64,000 nt of DNA. Origin: Haloarchaeobius iranensis. Its GTDB lineage: Archaea > Halobacteriota > Halobacteria > Halobacteriales > Natrialbaceae. The notes under the pieces were generated by a model. The model was given only the letters and a program-made list of their open reading frames with translations, did not search any database and had not been told where the DNA came from. The stretch is from NCBI RefSeq assembly GCF_900103505.1, contig NZ_FNIA01000003.1:62001-126000 (forward strand), in the 5' to 3' direction. The translations under genes were made by a program, and so were the position numbers. Below are positions 9,147-17,263 of the stretch, in pieces. Positions within the stretch are counted from its first letter, which is position 1; each line of letters starts with the position of its first letter.

Positions 9147-10112
9147 TCAGTTGAGACCGAGTGCCCGTTTGACACGAGCGAAGAACCCGTCACCGCCGCC
9201 GGTCGCCGCGGCGATGCTCGTGGACTTCTCCGATTTGCGCTGTTCCTCCTGCTGGCGACGCTCCCGGAGCTCCTTGAGCTTCTGGGTCTGGTCGTCGACC
9301 GTCGAGTTCGACGTCGCGGTCTTCTTCTCGCCACCCTTCATCGCCTTGAGGTTCTGTATCTGGGAGTCGACGCCCTGGGAACGGGTCACATTCGCGGTCT
9401 GCTGGCTGAACGCCGACGTGTCCATCTCCTCGTCGACATCGAACTGGAGTCGGCGGTTCTTGCTCTTCTCGACGCCGCCCCAGGAGAGGTCGACCCCGGA
9501 CATCGCCTGGTCGATGTCGGCCTGGATCTCGGCCTCGCTGTAGGACTCTTCGTCCTCCTGCTCGTCCTCCTCTATCGGTTCGATGTCGGCGGGGCCGGGC
9601 TTGCGGTAGTGCTCGATCTGGTTCGCGACCAGCGCCGCGCCGGTCGAGCCCACGACGAGCACGAGGCCGACGGCGTACAGCATGACGATGGGGAGGGTGT
9701 AGTCCGCGCCGTAGCCGTTCCAGTCGCTCGGGTAGGCGTACCAGAAGAACCCGACCGCGGCGAGGTCCACGACGGCACCGGCCGACGCCGCGTAGACCGC
9801 CCGCGGTTCGACCGGCAGGAGGACGACGATGCCGGTGATGACGGCCGGCAGCGACAGCATCCCGAGGCCGTACGCCGGCCCCATCCGGAGGAAGTAGGGC
9901 GCGGTGCGCGCCTCCTGCATCCCGCCCCAGACGAACAGGAACAGCGCGACGACCCCCACGACGATGCCCCCGAAGAACAGGCCGAAACCGAGGTAGACGT
10001 CCGTCTCCTCCTCCGGTTCGCCGATGTACTCACGATACAGATTGTAAAGCGGGTTGTCAGGTGGCGACTCGTCCGGTCCTGTCGCCGTAGTCGATGGTTC
10101 CTCGTCAGCCAT
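9147..10112 (-). CDS. Membrane protein with acidic/basic cytoplasmic tail (DUF7139-like)
   Basis: A 321-residue protein from MADEEPS. Five or six hydrophobic segments occupy residues ~45-180 (for example GLFFGGIVVGVVALFLFVW). They are followed by a soluble tail with an acidic stretch (EEDEQEDEES), a conserved-looking SGVDLSWGG segment, a coiled-coil basic region (KLKELRERRQQEEQRK) and a terminal amphipathic FFARVKRALGLN. I think this is the haloarchaeal DUF7139 family, from memory only. An in-frame ATG at 10133 fits a leaderless start better, so seven more residues are possible. Location next to the actin gene is suggestive of a membrane partner, but is only context. Confidence 0.8.
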   Translation of the reverse strand: MADEEPSTTATGPDESPPDNPLYNLYREYIGEPEEETDVYLGFGLFFGGIVVGVVALFLFVWGGMQEARTAPYFLRMGPAYGLGMLSLPAVITGIVVLLPVEPRAVYAASAGAVVDLAAVGFFWYAYPSDWNGYGADYTLPIVMLYAVGLVLVVGSTGAALVANQIEHYRKPGPADIEPIEEDEQEDEESYSEAEIQADIDQAMSGVDLSWGGVEKSKNRRLQFDVDEEMDTSAFSQQTANVTRSQGVDSQIQNLKAMKGGEKKTATSNSTVDDQTQKLKELRERRQQEEQRKSEKSTSIAAATGGGDGFFARVKRALGLN

Positions 10113-10157
10113 TGTCGCCCAATACAGCGTCATTGCTCATGACTGTTTGGTTAAGCG

Positions 10158-10167
10158 TATTTAACCT
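10158..10167 (-). promoter_or_regulatory. TATA box for the DUF7139-like gene
   Basis: GTTAAATACG on the coding strand is centred about 26 bp upstream of position 10136, which predicts a transcript beginning almost at the ATG codons at 10140 and 10133. Confidence 0.5.
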
Positions 10168-10242
10168 GAAAAAAGACGGTCGTACGTACGCATGACGCCC
10201 GTCTGACGGACGGCCGGAACGACGGCGAGGGACCCGCTCCCG

Positions 10243-10770
10243 TCAGTCCTTTCGCTTGACCACGTCGCCGAGCGTGGTCGTCGTCGAGGATTCGGCGTCC
10301 CAGTCGTTCTCCTCGTCACTGCCGGCACCCATGTCGAGGTTGATCTCGAGGAACCGCTCGAGCTTGGACTGGACCTTGTCGCTCGGGAGCGTGTCGCCGC
10401 GCTCGAGCTTGCGGATGAGGCTGGCCTTCTCGTTGAGCTCGCTCGCCAGGTCGGACTGGCTCAGGCCGCGGTCCTCGCGTGCCCGGCGGATGCGCTCGTC
10501 GTAGTCCTGGGCGAGCTCGTCCATGTCGTCGAACATGTCAGAGCGTCGGCGGGAGGAGCCCGAGCCGCCGGTGGAACTGGACGAGCTCGAGGACGACGAG
10601 GAAGAACTCGAGCTACTGGTCGAGTACTTCGTGGAGGTGCTCGAGGACTGCTGGGTCTTCACTTCGGTTCCGAAGTCGGCACAGTCGTCGCAGACGTCAA
10701 GCTCTGCGCCTTCGACTTTCACCGTCTTCGGCGACGCCGTTTCGGCACCACACATCTCACACTGAACCAT
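10243..10770 (-). CDS. Archaeal multiprotein bridging factor 1 (aMBF1)
   Basis: A 175-residue transcription-associated protein. An N-terminal zinc ribbon (CEMCG and CDDCADF, residues ~4-30) is followed by a linker containing about 15 consecutive serines. The C-terminal helix-turn-helix has the MBF1 signature (YDERIRRAREDRGLSQSDLA, then LIRKLERGDTLPS). Archaeal MBF1 has this ribbon-plus-HTH layout and associates with the small ribosomal subunit and the basal machinery. The start MVQCEMCG is clear. A TATA-like ATCTTTTATCAC (coding strand) lies about 29 bp upstream. Confidence 0.92.
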   Translation of the reverse strand: MVQCEMCGAETASPKTVKVEGAELDVCDDCADFGTEVKTQQSSSTSTKYSTSSSSSSSSSSSSSSSTGGSGSSRRRSDMFDDMDELAQDYDERIRRAREDRGLSQSDLASELNEKASLIRKLERGDTLPSDKVQSKLERFLEINLDMGAGSDEENDWDAESSTTTTLGDVVKRKD

Positions 10771-10793
10771 ACGCGGTCGTTCGTCGCGTGCAG

Positions 10794-10805
10794 TGATAAA
10801 AGATA
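10794..10805 (-). promoter_or_regulatory. TATA box of the MBF1 gene
   Basis: ATCTTTTATCAC on the coding strand, centred ~29 bp upstream of the ATG at 10770. Confidence 0.5.
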
Positions 10806-10870
10806 CGACGGCGCAGTCGACCGACCGGTCGATGGACTCCGGCCCGACCGCCTGCACGGTGTCGGCCCGT

Positions 10871-11503
10871 TCAGCCCAGCTGGCCCCAGACCTCGCGGAA
10901 CCGCTGGAGCGCGGTGATGTGCCCGACGACGGCGAAGACGACGAGCAGCCAGCCGACGATGTCGAGGCCGTACAGGCTCCGCGACAGGCCGGCGGCGGCG
11001 AAACCGACGAGGCCCGAGAGCGCGAGCCGGTCCGCCCGGCCGAGCACGCCCGCGTACAGCCGACCGACGCCCACAGCCTGGGCCTGCGTGCCGAGGTAGG
11101 AGGTCATTAACACGCCCGTGACGGCTGCAAGGCCGAGGTCGTAGCGCCCGACACCTGCGGAGAAGCCGGCGATGATGACGAGGTCGGCGTACCGGTCGAG
11201 CACGTGGTCGAGGACGTCACCGGCCTCGCTGGCCACGTCCTGCGCCCGCGCCAGTTCGCCGTCGATGACGTCCAGCCAGCCGTTCAGCCCGACACAGACC
11301 GCGCCGAGGGCGTACCAGAGGGCACGGCTGCCGGCGGGAGCGTCGACGGCCGGACCCCCGAGCGCGAACGCGACCGCTGCCGCGCCAGCGAGCCCGAACG
11401 CGATGACGCTCACGGCGTTCGGGGTCAGGCCGAGTCGGTCGGCGAGCCGGACGAACGGGTCGAGCAGCGCCTGGATTCGTGGTCTGAGCTGGTCGAGCGT
11501 CAT
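10871..11503 (-). CDS. CDP-alcohol phosphatidyltransferase, probable archaetidylinositol-phosphate synthase
   Basis: A 210-residue membrane enzyme of phospholipid synthesis. The full CDP-alcohol phosphotransferase motif DG-x2-AR-x8-G-x3-D-x3-D is present at residues ~80-102 (DGELARAQ...GDVLDHVLD). Five to six membrane segments follow the family pattern. In archaea such enzymes transfer a head group from CDP-archaeol; synteny with a Fap7-type kinase suggests the inositol-phosphate branch, but glycerol- or serine-using relatives cannot be excluded. Its ATG overlaps the stop of the upstream kinase gene by 4 bp (ATGA), so the two are translationally coupled. Confidence 0.85.
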   Translation of the reverse strand: MTLDQLRPRIQALLDPFVRLADRLGLTPNAVSVIAFGLAGAAAVAFALGGPAVDAPAGSRALWYALGAVCVGLNGWLDVIDGELARAQDVASEAGDVLDHVLDRYADLVIIAGFSAGVGRYDLGLAAVTGVLMTSYLGTQAQAVGVGRLYAGVLGRADRLALSGLVGFAAAGLSRSLYGLDIVGWLLVVFAVVGHITALQRFREVWGQLG

Positions 11504-12027
11504 AGGTAGTCGAGGTAGTCGACGTCGCCCGCGGTCGGTTCCCGCGTGCCGTCGACGACCCCGGCGAGGGCGTCCGCGACCGCATCGGGGCTCGACTGGG
11601 TCGTTTCTATCTCGTACACCGCGTCGAGCCCGTGGGTCTCGACGGCCTCCGAGAGCACCACGTCGAGCGCCTCGCTCTCCGCGTTCTCGGCGGCCTTCGC
11701 GTCGGACTCGCCGCGCTCGCGCAGCCGGTCCGCGAGCGTCTCTGGCGCACAGCGCAGGACGGCCACCCGGTCCGCGTCGAGATGGTGTGCGAGGTGCGAG
11801 TCGAGCACCACCACGTCGGCGTCGGTGGCGTAGTCGTCGACCCAGGCCGCGAGGGCGTCGAGGTCCGCGACCACGCTGTCGCGCTCCTCGTCGACCGACT
11901 CGTACAACCCCTCGGACTCGATGACTGCGTTCAGGTGGACCACGTCGACATCGTCCCGGCGCTCGGCGAGGCGCTCCGTCGCCGTCGTCTTGCCCGTGCC
12001 CGGGGTGCCCGTCACTGCGACCCTCAC
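11500..12027 (-). CDS. Fap7/AK6-type adenylate kinase family NTPase
   Basis: A 175-residue P-loop kinase. The Walker A motif GTPGTGKTT is at residues ~6-14. Later come the Fap7/hCINAP-like lid region (ERGESDAKAAENAESEALD) and the VVLDSHLAHH segment. Members are both adenylate kinases and assembly factors for the 30S subunit. It begins with GTG at 12027, and this start overlaps the TGA of the upstream hisC gene (GTGA); longer upstream extensions are Arg-rich and rejected. It therefore sits in the middle of a tightly coupled operon. Confidence 0.87.
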   Translation of the reverse strand: MRVAVTGTPGTGKTTATERLAERRDDVDVVHLNAVIESEGLYESVDEERDSVVADLDALAAWVDDYATDADVVVLDSHLAHHLDADRVAVLRCAPETLADRLRERGESDAKAAENAESEALDVVLSEAVETHGLDAVYEIETTQSSPDAVADALAGVVDGTREPTAGDVDYLDYL

Positions 12028-13112
12028 GTCTCCAGCACCTCGTTCAGCGTCTCGACGGCTTCGCGGGTGCCCGCCTCGGTGCCGCAGGTGACGCGGACAC
12101 AGCCCGGGAGCCCGAAGCTCGTGCAGTCGCGGATGATGACGCCCGCGCGCTGCATCTCGTCGGCGACGGTACGCGCGCTCTCGGGCCCGCGCGTCCCGCT
12201 CACGTCGACGAGGACGAAGTTGCCCTCGGACGGCCACACCGGCGCGTCTATCTCCTCGCGCATGTACTCGCGCGCCCAGCGAGCCGTCGCCACGGATTTC
12301 TCGACGTGGGCGTCGTCCTCGAGCGCGGCGAGCCCGGCCCGGCAGGCCAGCTCGCTCGCTGCAAAGGGTGTGTTCACGCGTGCGTAGGCGTCGGCCCAGT
12401 CCCCGGGGACGAGCGCGTAGCCCAGTCGCACGCCGGCGAGGCCGTACGCCTTCGAGAACGTCCGCAGGATGGCCACGTCGTCCCGGTCGTCGAGCAGCCC
12501 CCGTACGCTGTCGACGTCGGCGTACTCGCCGTAGGCCTCGTCGACGAGCACGAGCGTCTCGTCGTCGGTTTCGTCCGCAACGCGCTCGATGGCATCCGGC
12601 GAGAACGTCCCGCCGGTCGGGTTGTGCGGGCTGGTGAGGTAGACGATGCGCTCGCCGTCGTAGTCCGCGAGCACCGTCTCGGCCGTCAGCGGGAGGTCGG
12701 GACGCTCCAGGTCGTACGTCTCGACCGCGCCGTGGTGGTACCGCGCGCTCATCCCGTAGTAGGCGAAGCCCGGGTCCGGGACGAGGACGGTGTCGCCGGG
12801 GTCGAGCATCGCCCGCGCGAGGTAGTCGAGCGCGCCGTCGCCGCCGTTGGCGAGCCAGACCTGCGATGCGTCGCAGTCCCAGCGGTCCGCCAGAGCGTCC
12901 CGCAGGTCGGCGTGGGCGGCCTTCGGGTACGAGGAGACGCCGGGTGCGGTCTCCTGGATGGCCTCGACCGCCGCCGGCGAGGTGCCGTGTGGGTTCTCGT
13001 TCGACGCGAGCTTCGTGAGTGCCGCCGGGTCCACGCCGAGGTCCCTGGCGACCTCCTCGATGCCGCGCCCCGCCTCGTAGGCGACGTGAGCCGAGAGGTC
13101 GCGTGGTTTCAT
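12024..13112 (-). CDS. hisC: Histidinol-phosphate aminotransferase
   Basis: A 362-residue fold-type I PLP aminotransferase. The N-terminal KLASNENPHG motif, TSPHNPTGG, the VDEAYGEY segment and the PLP-lysine motif TFSKAYGLAGVRLGYA are all present, as in HisC. The reaction is transamination of imidazole-acetol phosphate with glutamate in histidine synthesis. The start is MKPRDLSAH. hflX ends 35 bp upstream, and the stop codon overlaps the GTG of the kinase gene, so hflX-hisC-kinase-phosphatidyltransferase is probably one transcript. Confidence 0.93.
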   Translation of the reverse strand: MKPRDLSAHVAYEAGRGIEEVARDLGVDPAALTKLASNENPHGTSPAAVEAIQETAPGVSSYPKAAHADLRDALADRWDCDASQVWLANGGDGALDYLARAMLDPGDTVLVPDPGFAYYGMSARYHHGAVETYDLERPDLPLTAETVLADYDGERIVYLTSPHNPTGGTFSPDAIERVADETDDETLVLVDEAYGEYADVDSVRGLLDDRDDVAILRTFSKAYGLAGVRLGYALVPGDWADAYARVNTPFAASELACRAGLAALEDDAHVEKSVATARWAREYMREEIDAPVWPSEGNFVLVDVSGTRGPESARTVADEMQRAGVIIRDCTSFGLPGCVRVTCGTEAGTREAVETLNEVLET

Positions 13113-13147
13113 GCCTGAAAGGCCGGGCCGTGAGCCCTTAAGCGTAG

Positions 13148-14437
13148 TCAAGCACGGCCGTCGGTGGTGTCGGACGCTGCGACGTTCGCCGCGCGGGCGC
13201 GGGCCTGCTCGACCACCGCCGGTCGCGCCCTGAGTACCAGCCGAACCCGCTCGCCGTACTCGACGGACTCGACCGCACCGTGGTCGTGGCACCAGGCGAC
13301 GAAGCTCATCGTGTCGTCGCCGTGCGGAAGCTCGAAGGTCTCGTGTTCGGCGGGGAGCGCCGCGACGACGCGTTCCCGCAGGTCGGCGAGTCCGGTCCCC
13401 GCCGTCGCGCTGATGGGAACCGCCTCACCCAAGCCGTCGGGAAGCACGGCCCGTTTGCGCTCGAGTTCGTCGGCGTCGACCCGGTCGACCTTGTTGAACG
13501 CCAGCACGACCGGGCCGTCGCCCACCTCGTCCAGCACCGTCTCGACCCGCTCCCGGAGTGTGTCGACGGGCTTGCTGGCGTCGGCGACGAGGACGACCAC
13601 GTCCGCCTCGCGCGCCTCGACCAGCGTCGACCGGAACGCCTCCACGAGGTCGTGAGGGAGGTCCCGGATGAAGCCGACGGTGTCGGAGACGAGCAGCCGA
13701 CGACCGTCGACCGTGCAGCGCCGCGTCGTCGTTTCCAGCGTCTCGAACAGCCGGTCCTCGACGGTGGCCGTCTCGGCGAGGTCATCCGGGCCTGCACCGA
13801 GGTCGTCCAGCGACAGGTCGTCGCCGAGTCGGTGCAACAGGGTCGACTTCCCGGCGTTGGTGTAGCCCGCGAGGGCGACGAAGTCGAAGCCGGCCTCGTG
13901 TCTGCGCTCGCGAGTCTCGTCGCCCGCCTCGGGCAGCTCTCTCAGCCGGTTTGTGACCCGGTCGATCCTGAGCTTGACTTCCCGGATCCACTCGCCCTCG
14001 GGGTCGTGGGTGGGGAACCAGTTGTACTCGTCGTCGTGGCTCTGGATCTCCCGCCGTCGGTGGAGTTCGTGCTCGAGCCGTGCGAGTTCGACCTGGAGCG
14101 ATGCACGGCGGGTGTTCGCGCGTGCCTCGAAGATATCGAGGACGAGGCGGAAGCGGTCCCGGACCTCGACGCCGTCGGGGAGGTGGTCGGTCCACGCGAA
14201 GAACTGCGACGGCGTGAGTTCGTTGTCCACGACCACGGCGCTGGCGTCGTGCTCGTGGACGCTCTCGGCCACCTCGGCGGCCTTGCCCCGGCCGAGGTTG
14301 AACGCGGCGTCCTCTGCGCGTGTCTGTGTGTGCTCCGCGACGACCTCGTGCCCCGCGGATTCGGCGAGTGCGCGGATCTCGGTCGTGTCGGGTCGTTCGT
14401 CTGCGGTTCGTGCTGCGAGTACTGTCCGTCGTGACAT
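13148..14437 (-). CDS. hflX: GTPase HflX
   Basis: A 429-residue GTPase. The N-terminal HflX domain (residues 1-~180) contains the GRGKAAEV and RRASLQVELARLEHELHRR segments. The G domain has G1 GYTNAGKST, G3 DTVGFIRDLP, G4 NKVD and a G5-like SATAGTG. HflX binds the 50S subunit and rescues or splits stalled ribosomes. C-terminal residues ~375-429 are a small extra domain rich in Arg/Ala. It is first in the operon with hisC. Confidence 0.95.
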   Translation of the reverse strand: MSRRTVLAARTADERPDTTEIRALAESAGHEVVAEHTQTRAEDAAFNLGRGKAAEVAESVHEHDASAVVVDNELTPSQFFAWTDHLPDGVEVRDRFRLVLDIFEARANTRRASLQVELARLEHELHRRREIQSHDDEYNWFPTHDPEGEWIREVKLRIDRVTNRLRELPEAGDETRERRHEAGFDFVALAGYTNAGKSTLLHRLGDDLSLDDLGAGPDDLAETATVEDRLFETLETTTRRCTVDGRRLLVSDTVGFIRDLPHDLVEAFRSTLVEAREADVVVLVADASKPVDTLRERVETVLDEVGDGPVVLAFNKVDRVDADELERKRAVLPDGLGEAVPISATAGTGLADLRERVVAALPAEHETFELPHGDDTMSFVAWCHDHGAVESVEYGERVRLVLRARPAVVEQARARAANVAASDTTDGRA

Positions 14438-14950
14438 GTGATGTGAATCTGGAGGGGTGGTTCTGCGGCGTCGCGCGTCACGAGTGACAGCCGGGTATCG
14501 GCGTTCGCACGACGGAGACGCCGCTGGCGGTCCAGCAGCCTGCGGCCTCGGGACCCGACCGGTGGGCCGGCGTCCGAGTCCGCCTCAGAAAGTGGATAGG
14601 GTCTCCATCGTGACCGTACATGCCCACCGGTTGACTGGCACTTCAAGCTTCGCCCGGGCTGTGAACCGGTCACACGGTCTGGGTGCCAGCTCGGGTTCCG
14701 ACGGGTGTCGGACCACCAAACCTGTTCTTTCCCCAACTTTTCCGGTCGCTGTCCGGCGACCGACGCGCGTCATATAAATCATATAGCGCTATATCAAATG
14801 GCCGCGGTCGGTGCGGCCTCCCGGCGGGCGTCGCAGGATGGAAGATACCGTCGGTGACAGCGAGGTGCCGTTCTGGCTGGCGCTGGGGTGAGGCACCGTC
14901 ACGGCTGGTTGGTCGACAGTGACCGTCGAGAAAAAAGAGCGGCCTCGCGT
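14438..14950. other. Intergenic region with AT-rich palindrome
   Basis: A 513-bp gap with no supported gene. Bases 14770-14800 are strikingly AT-rich and carry the perfect 14-bp palindrome ATATAGCGCTATAT (14781-14794), flanked by TATA-like ATATAAAT (14772-14779). It could promote transcription in either direction. To the right, a 17-codon frame at 14838-14891 (MEDTVGDSEVPFWLALG) reads like the N-terminus of a membrane protein and could be a gene remnant. Confidence 0.5.
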
Positions 14951-15919
14951 CTACTCCTGGGTCGTGTCCCGGACGTGTTCGCGCAGCCCGAACAGTATCG
15001 GGGCCGACACGAGCGCGAGCAGGCCGCCACCGGCCGCGAGCGAGGACTTCGACATGACCTCCTGCGGGCCCTCCCCGACGAGGACGACGCCGCGCATTCC
15101 CTGCTCCTTGTAGTCCTCGCAGTGGTACTTGCTCAGGCCCGAGCCCGAGAACTCCATCGCGTAGCGGTTGCCGACATCGCTCGTGTGCTCGCTGGCGAAG
15201 CCGAGCGTGTCGTCGACGACGCTGTAGGGCCCCTGGGAGCCGGTCCACTCCCAGACGACCGTCGTCCCGGGGTCGACCCTGATGGCTGGCGGGTCGAACG
15301 CGTACTGCCCGCCGTTGCCCTGCGCGCCGACGGCGACCGTCACGGTGTCCTGCCCGCGCTTGTCGGCGACGGTCTGGTAGTTCTCGACGCCCTCGAGCCA
15401 GCCGTCGAACGTCGAGCCGGTCGGGCCCTGTTCCTGGGTGTCGGTGCTCGTCCCGGCCGACTCGTTCTCGGTCAGCGTGACCGGAACGTCGCCGACGATG
15501 ACGGCCGCCCGCATCCCCATGTTCTTGTGCGGGTTGCAGGCGTACCTGACGACGCCCGTCTCCTCGAACTGCTGCTCGAACGTCGCGCCGGCCTCCCCCT
15601 GCATCTCGGAGGCGAAGCTGCCGTCCTCGGCGGCCACGTCGTGGACGCCACCGTTACCGGTCCACTCCCAGACGACCGTCGTCCCGGGGTCGATTCGCAC
15701 CGCTGGCGGGTCGAACGCGAACGCGCCGCCGTTGCCCTGCGCGCCGACCGCGATAGTGACCTCCGACTCGCCGGTCCTGTCGACCACGCCGTCGACGCTC
15801 ACGCCGTCGAACCAGTCGACCAGCGATACCTCGTCTCCCTGCTGGCCGGCGGCCAGCCCCGTCGCCGCCGTCCCGAGGGCGACGGTGCCGGCCGCGGCCA
15901 TGAACTGGCGTCGTTGCAT
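14951..15919 (-). CDS. Two-domain halocyanin-like blue copper protein
   Basis: A 322-residue exported cupredoxin. The Tat signal MQRRQFMAAAG covers residues 1-~25. Domain 1 has a complete type 1 copper site (His in GGVHDV, then Cys, His and Met in YACNPHKNMGM). Domain 2 repeats the same fold (VAVGAQGNGGQYAFDPPAIR) but has Tyr where the first His should be (GPYSVV) and Asp-Tyr where the second should be (HCEDYKEQGM), so it probably binds no type 1 copper. A C-terminal membrane helix (~residues 295-315) anchors it outside the cell. It starts 4 bp after the multicopper oxidase gene and is likely its electron donor or acceptor. Confidence 0.9.
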   Translation of the reverse strand: MQRRQFMAAAGTVALGTAATGLAAGQQGDEVSLVDWFDGVSVDGVVDRTGESEVTIAVGAQGNGGAFAFDPPAVRIDPGTTVVWEWTGNGGVHDVAAEDGSFASEMQGEAGATFEQQFEETGVVRYACNPHKNMGMRAAVIVGDVPVTLTENESAGTSTDTQEQGPTGSTFDGWLEGVENYQTVADKRGQDTVTVAVGAQGNGGQYAFDPPAIRVDPGTTVVWEWTGSQGPYSVVDDTLGFASEHTSDVGNRYAMEFSGSGLSKYHCEDYKEQGMRGVVLVGEGPQEVMSKSSLAAGGGLLALVSAPILFGLREHVRDTTQE

Positions 15920-15923
15920 CGTC

Positions 15924-17081
15924 TCAGCCCTCGTAGCCCGCGTACTCCATCAGGTTCGAGAAGATCTCGGTGTCCATCGCCTCCGTGTAGACGATGCCCG
16001 AGAGCATCCCGCCGGGGTAGGTCGAGCCGTTGCGGACGTGGTCGACCTTGTGGCAGTGCATCAGGTAGATGCCGGGGTCGACGTCGGCCTCGAACTCGAT
16101 GGTGTAGCGCTCGGCGGGCGCGACGTTCAGCACGTCCTGTTTCAGCTGCATCTCTTCGGGGTAGGGCGTGCCGTCCTTCTCGACCACCTTGAACCGGTGG
16201 TTGTGGATGTGCAGCGGGTGGCTCATGAAGCCGCCGTTGACCCAGTGGATGCGCACCGTGTCGCCCCGGTCGACGAGTATCGGCGACCCCTCCTCCGGGT
16301 GGAGCGTGCGCGGTGCGCACTTCCCGTTGACCGTGAACGCGTCGGGGCGGCGGTTCGTCAGGTCGAACTCGACGTCCTCGCCGGCGTGCTGGCGAGCGAG
16401 GCGCGTGTCCCACTCCTTGACGGTCATGAAGTACTCCTTGTCGGCCTCCTCGTACCCCTCGGGGTCGACGCGGAGGATGCCGAACATCCCCATCTCCATG
16501 TGCATCGGCGTCTGGTAGTGGCAGTGATAGAGGTGCGTGCCGGCAACGTTCGCGGGGACGGTGTACGTGTGCGTCTCGCCGGGCATCACCGTGATACCGG
16601 TCGTCGTCGGGACGCCGTCGTTCTCCCAGGTCTTCTTGACCCCGTGGAAGTGCAGCGTGTGCGGGGCGTCGGCGTCGGTGTTGTCGAGCGTGACTTCGAG
16701 CTCCGCGCCCTCCGTACACCGGAGGATGGGTGCGGGGACGCTCGGGTCGCCGTCGTCGGCGGCGAACGCCCACGTCGTCGGGAGCCCGACGGGGCCGCCC
16801 ATCGACTCTAGCGGGTGCATGTCGTGGCGGGCCTTGACGGGCTTCAGCGTGACCTCGTGGCCGCGCTCGTCGAGGTCCACGATCTCCGGTTTGCTCGTCG
16901 TCGGGAGGTCCTGCATCGCCCGGTTCTGCGTGGCCGTGCCGGGGTCGACCTGTCGCGTGGAGGGGTTGGTCGTCGTCGTCATACAGCCTGCCGCGGCCGC
17001 GAGTCCCGTGGTTCCCGTGGCCGCCATGAATCGCCGTCTCGAGATGCCGGTGCCGGGTGCGCCTATCTGGTTTCCGCTCAT
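15924..17081 (-). CDS. Two-domain multicopper oxidase (laccase/nitrite-reductase type)
   Basis: A 385-residue exported copper enzyme. The start has a twin-arginine motif (SRRRFMAATG) and a lipobox-like AAAGC, so a Tat lipoprotein is expected. Two cupredoxin domains follow. Copper ligands are visible as HTLHFHG and YHCHYQTPMHMEMGM in domain 1, and HPLHIHNHRF and LMHCHKVDH in domain 2. Both domains carry an HCH-type element with Cys, which would fit a two-domain oxidase with type 1 sites in both. Laccase-type oxidation and copper nitrite reduction are both possible; I favour a general multicopper oxidase. It is first in a two-gene operon with the halocyanin-like protein. Confidence 0.88.
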   Translation of the reverse strand: MSGNQIGAPGTGISRRRFMAATGTTGLAAAAGCMTTTTNPSTRQVDPGTATQNRAMQDLPTTSKPEIVDLDERGHEVTLKPVKARHDMHPLESMGGPVGLPTTWAFAADDGDPSVPAPILRCTEGAELEVTLDNTDADAPHTLHFHGVKKTWENDGVPTTTGITVMPGETHTYTVPANVAGTHLYHCHYQTPMHMEMGMFGILRVDPEGYEEADKEYFMTVKEWDTRLARQHAGEDVEFDLTNRRPDAFTVNGKCAPRTLHPEEGSPILVDRGDTVRIHWVNGGFMSHPLHIHNHRFKVVEKDGTPYPEEMQLKQDVLNVAPAERYTIEFEADVDPGIYLMHCHKVDHVRNGSTYPGGMLSGIVYTEAMDTEIFSNLMEYAGYEG

Positions 17082-17083
17082 AT

Positions 17084-17115
17084 CTCACCGTGAGGGCAGC
17101 ATCTACGTATATAGT
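17084..17115 (-). promoter_or_regulatory. Promoter and palindrome of the copper operon
   Basis: ACTATATACGT on the coding strand (17105-17115) is ~27 bp upstream of the ATG at 17081. A palindrome CTCAC-C-GTGAG (17084-17094) covers the predicted transcription start, a position expected for a repressor site. Confidence 0.5.
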
Positions 17116-17263
17116 GGAGGCGATTCCTGTGGCGCGGGAAAGGTATGCCCAAGAATTAATACATATATCATGGGCCTATTTTGCTACTCGGTACCACTCG
17201 GCGCTGTCATCGAACGTGGCCACAACGGTTAGCATCGGCCGGCCCATACGTTGGCGGAACTGA

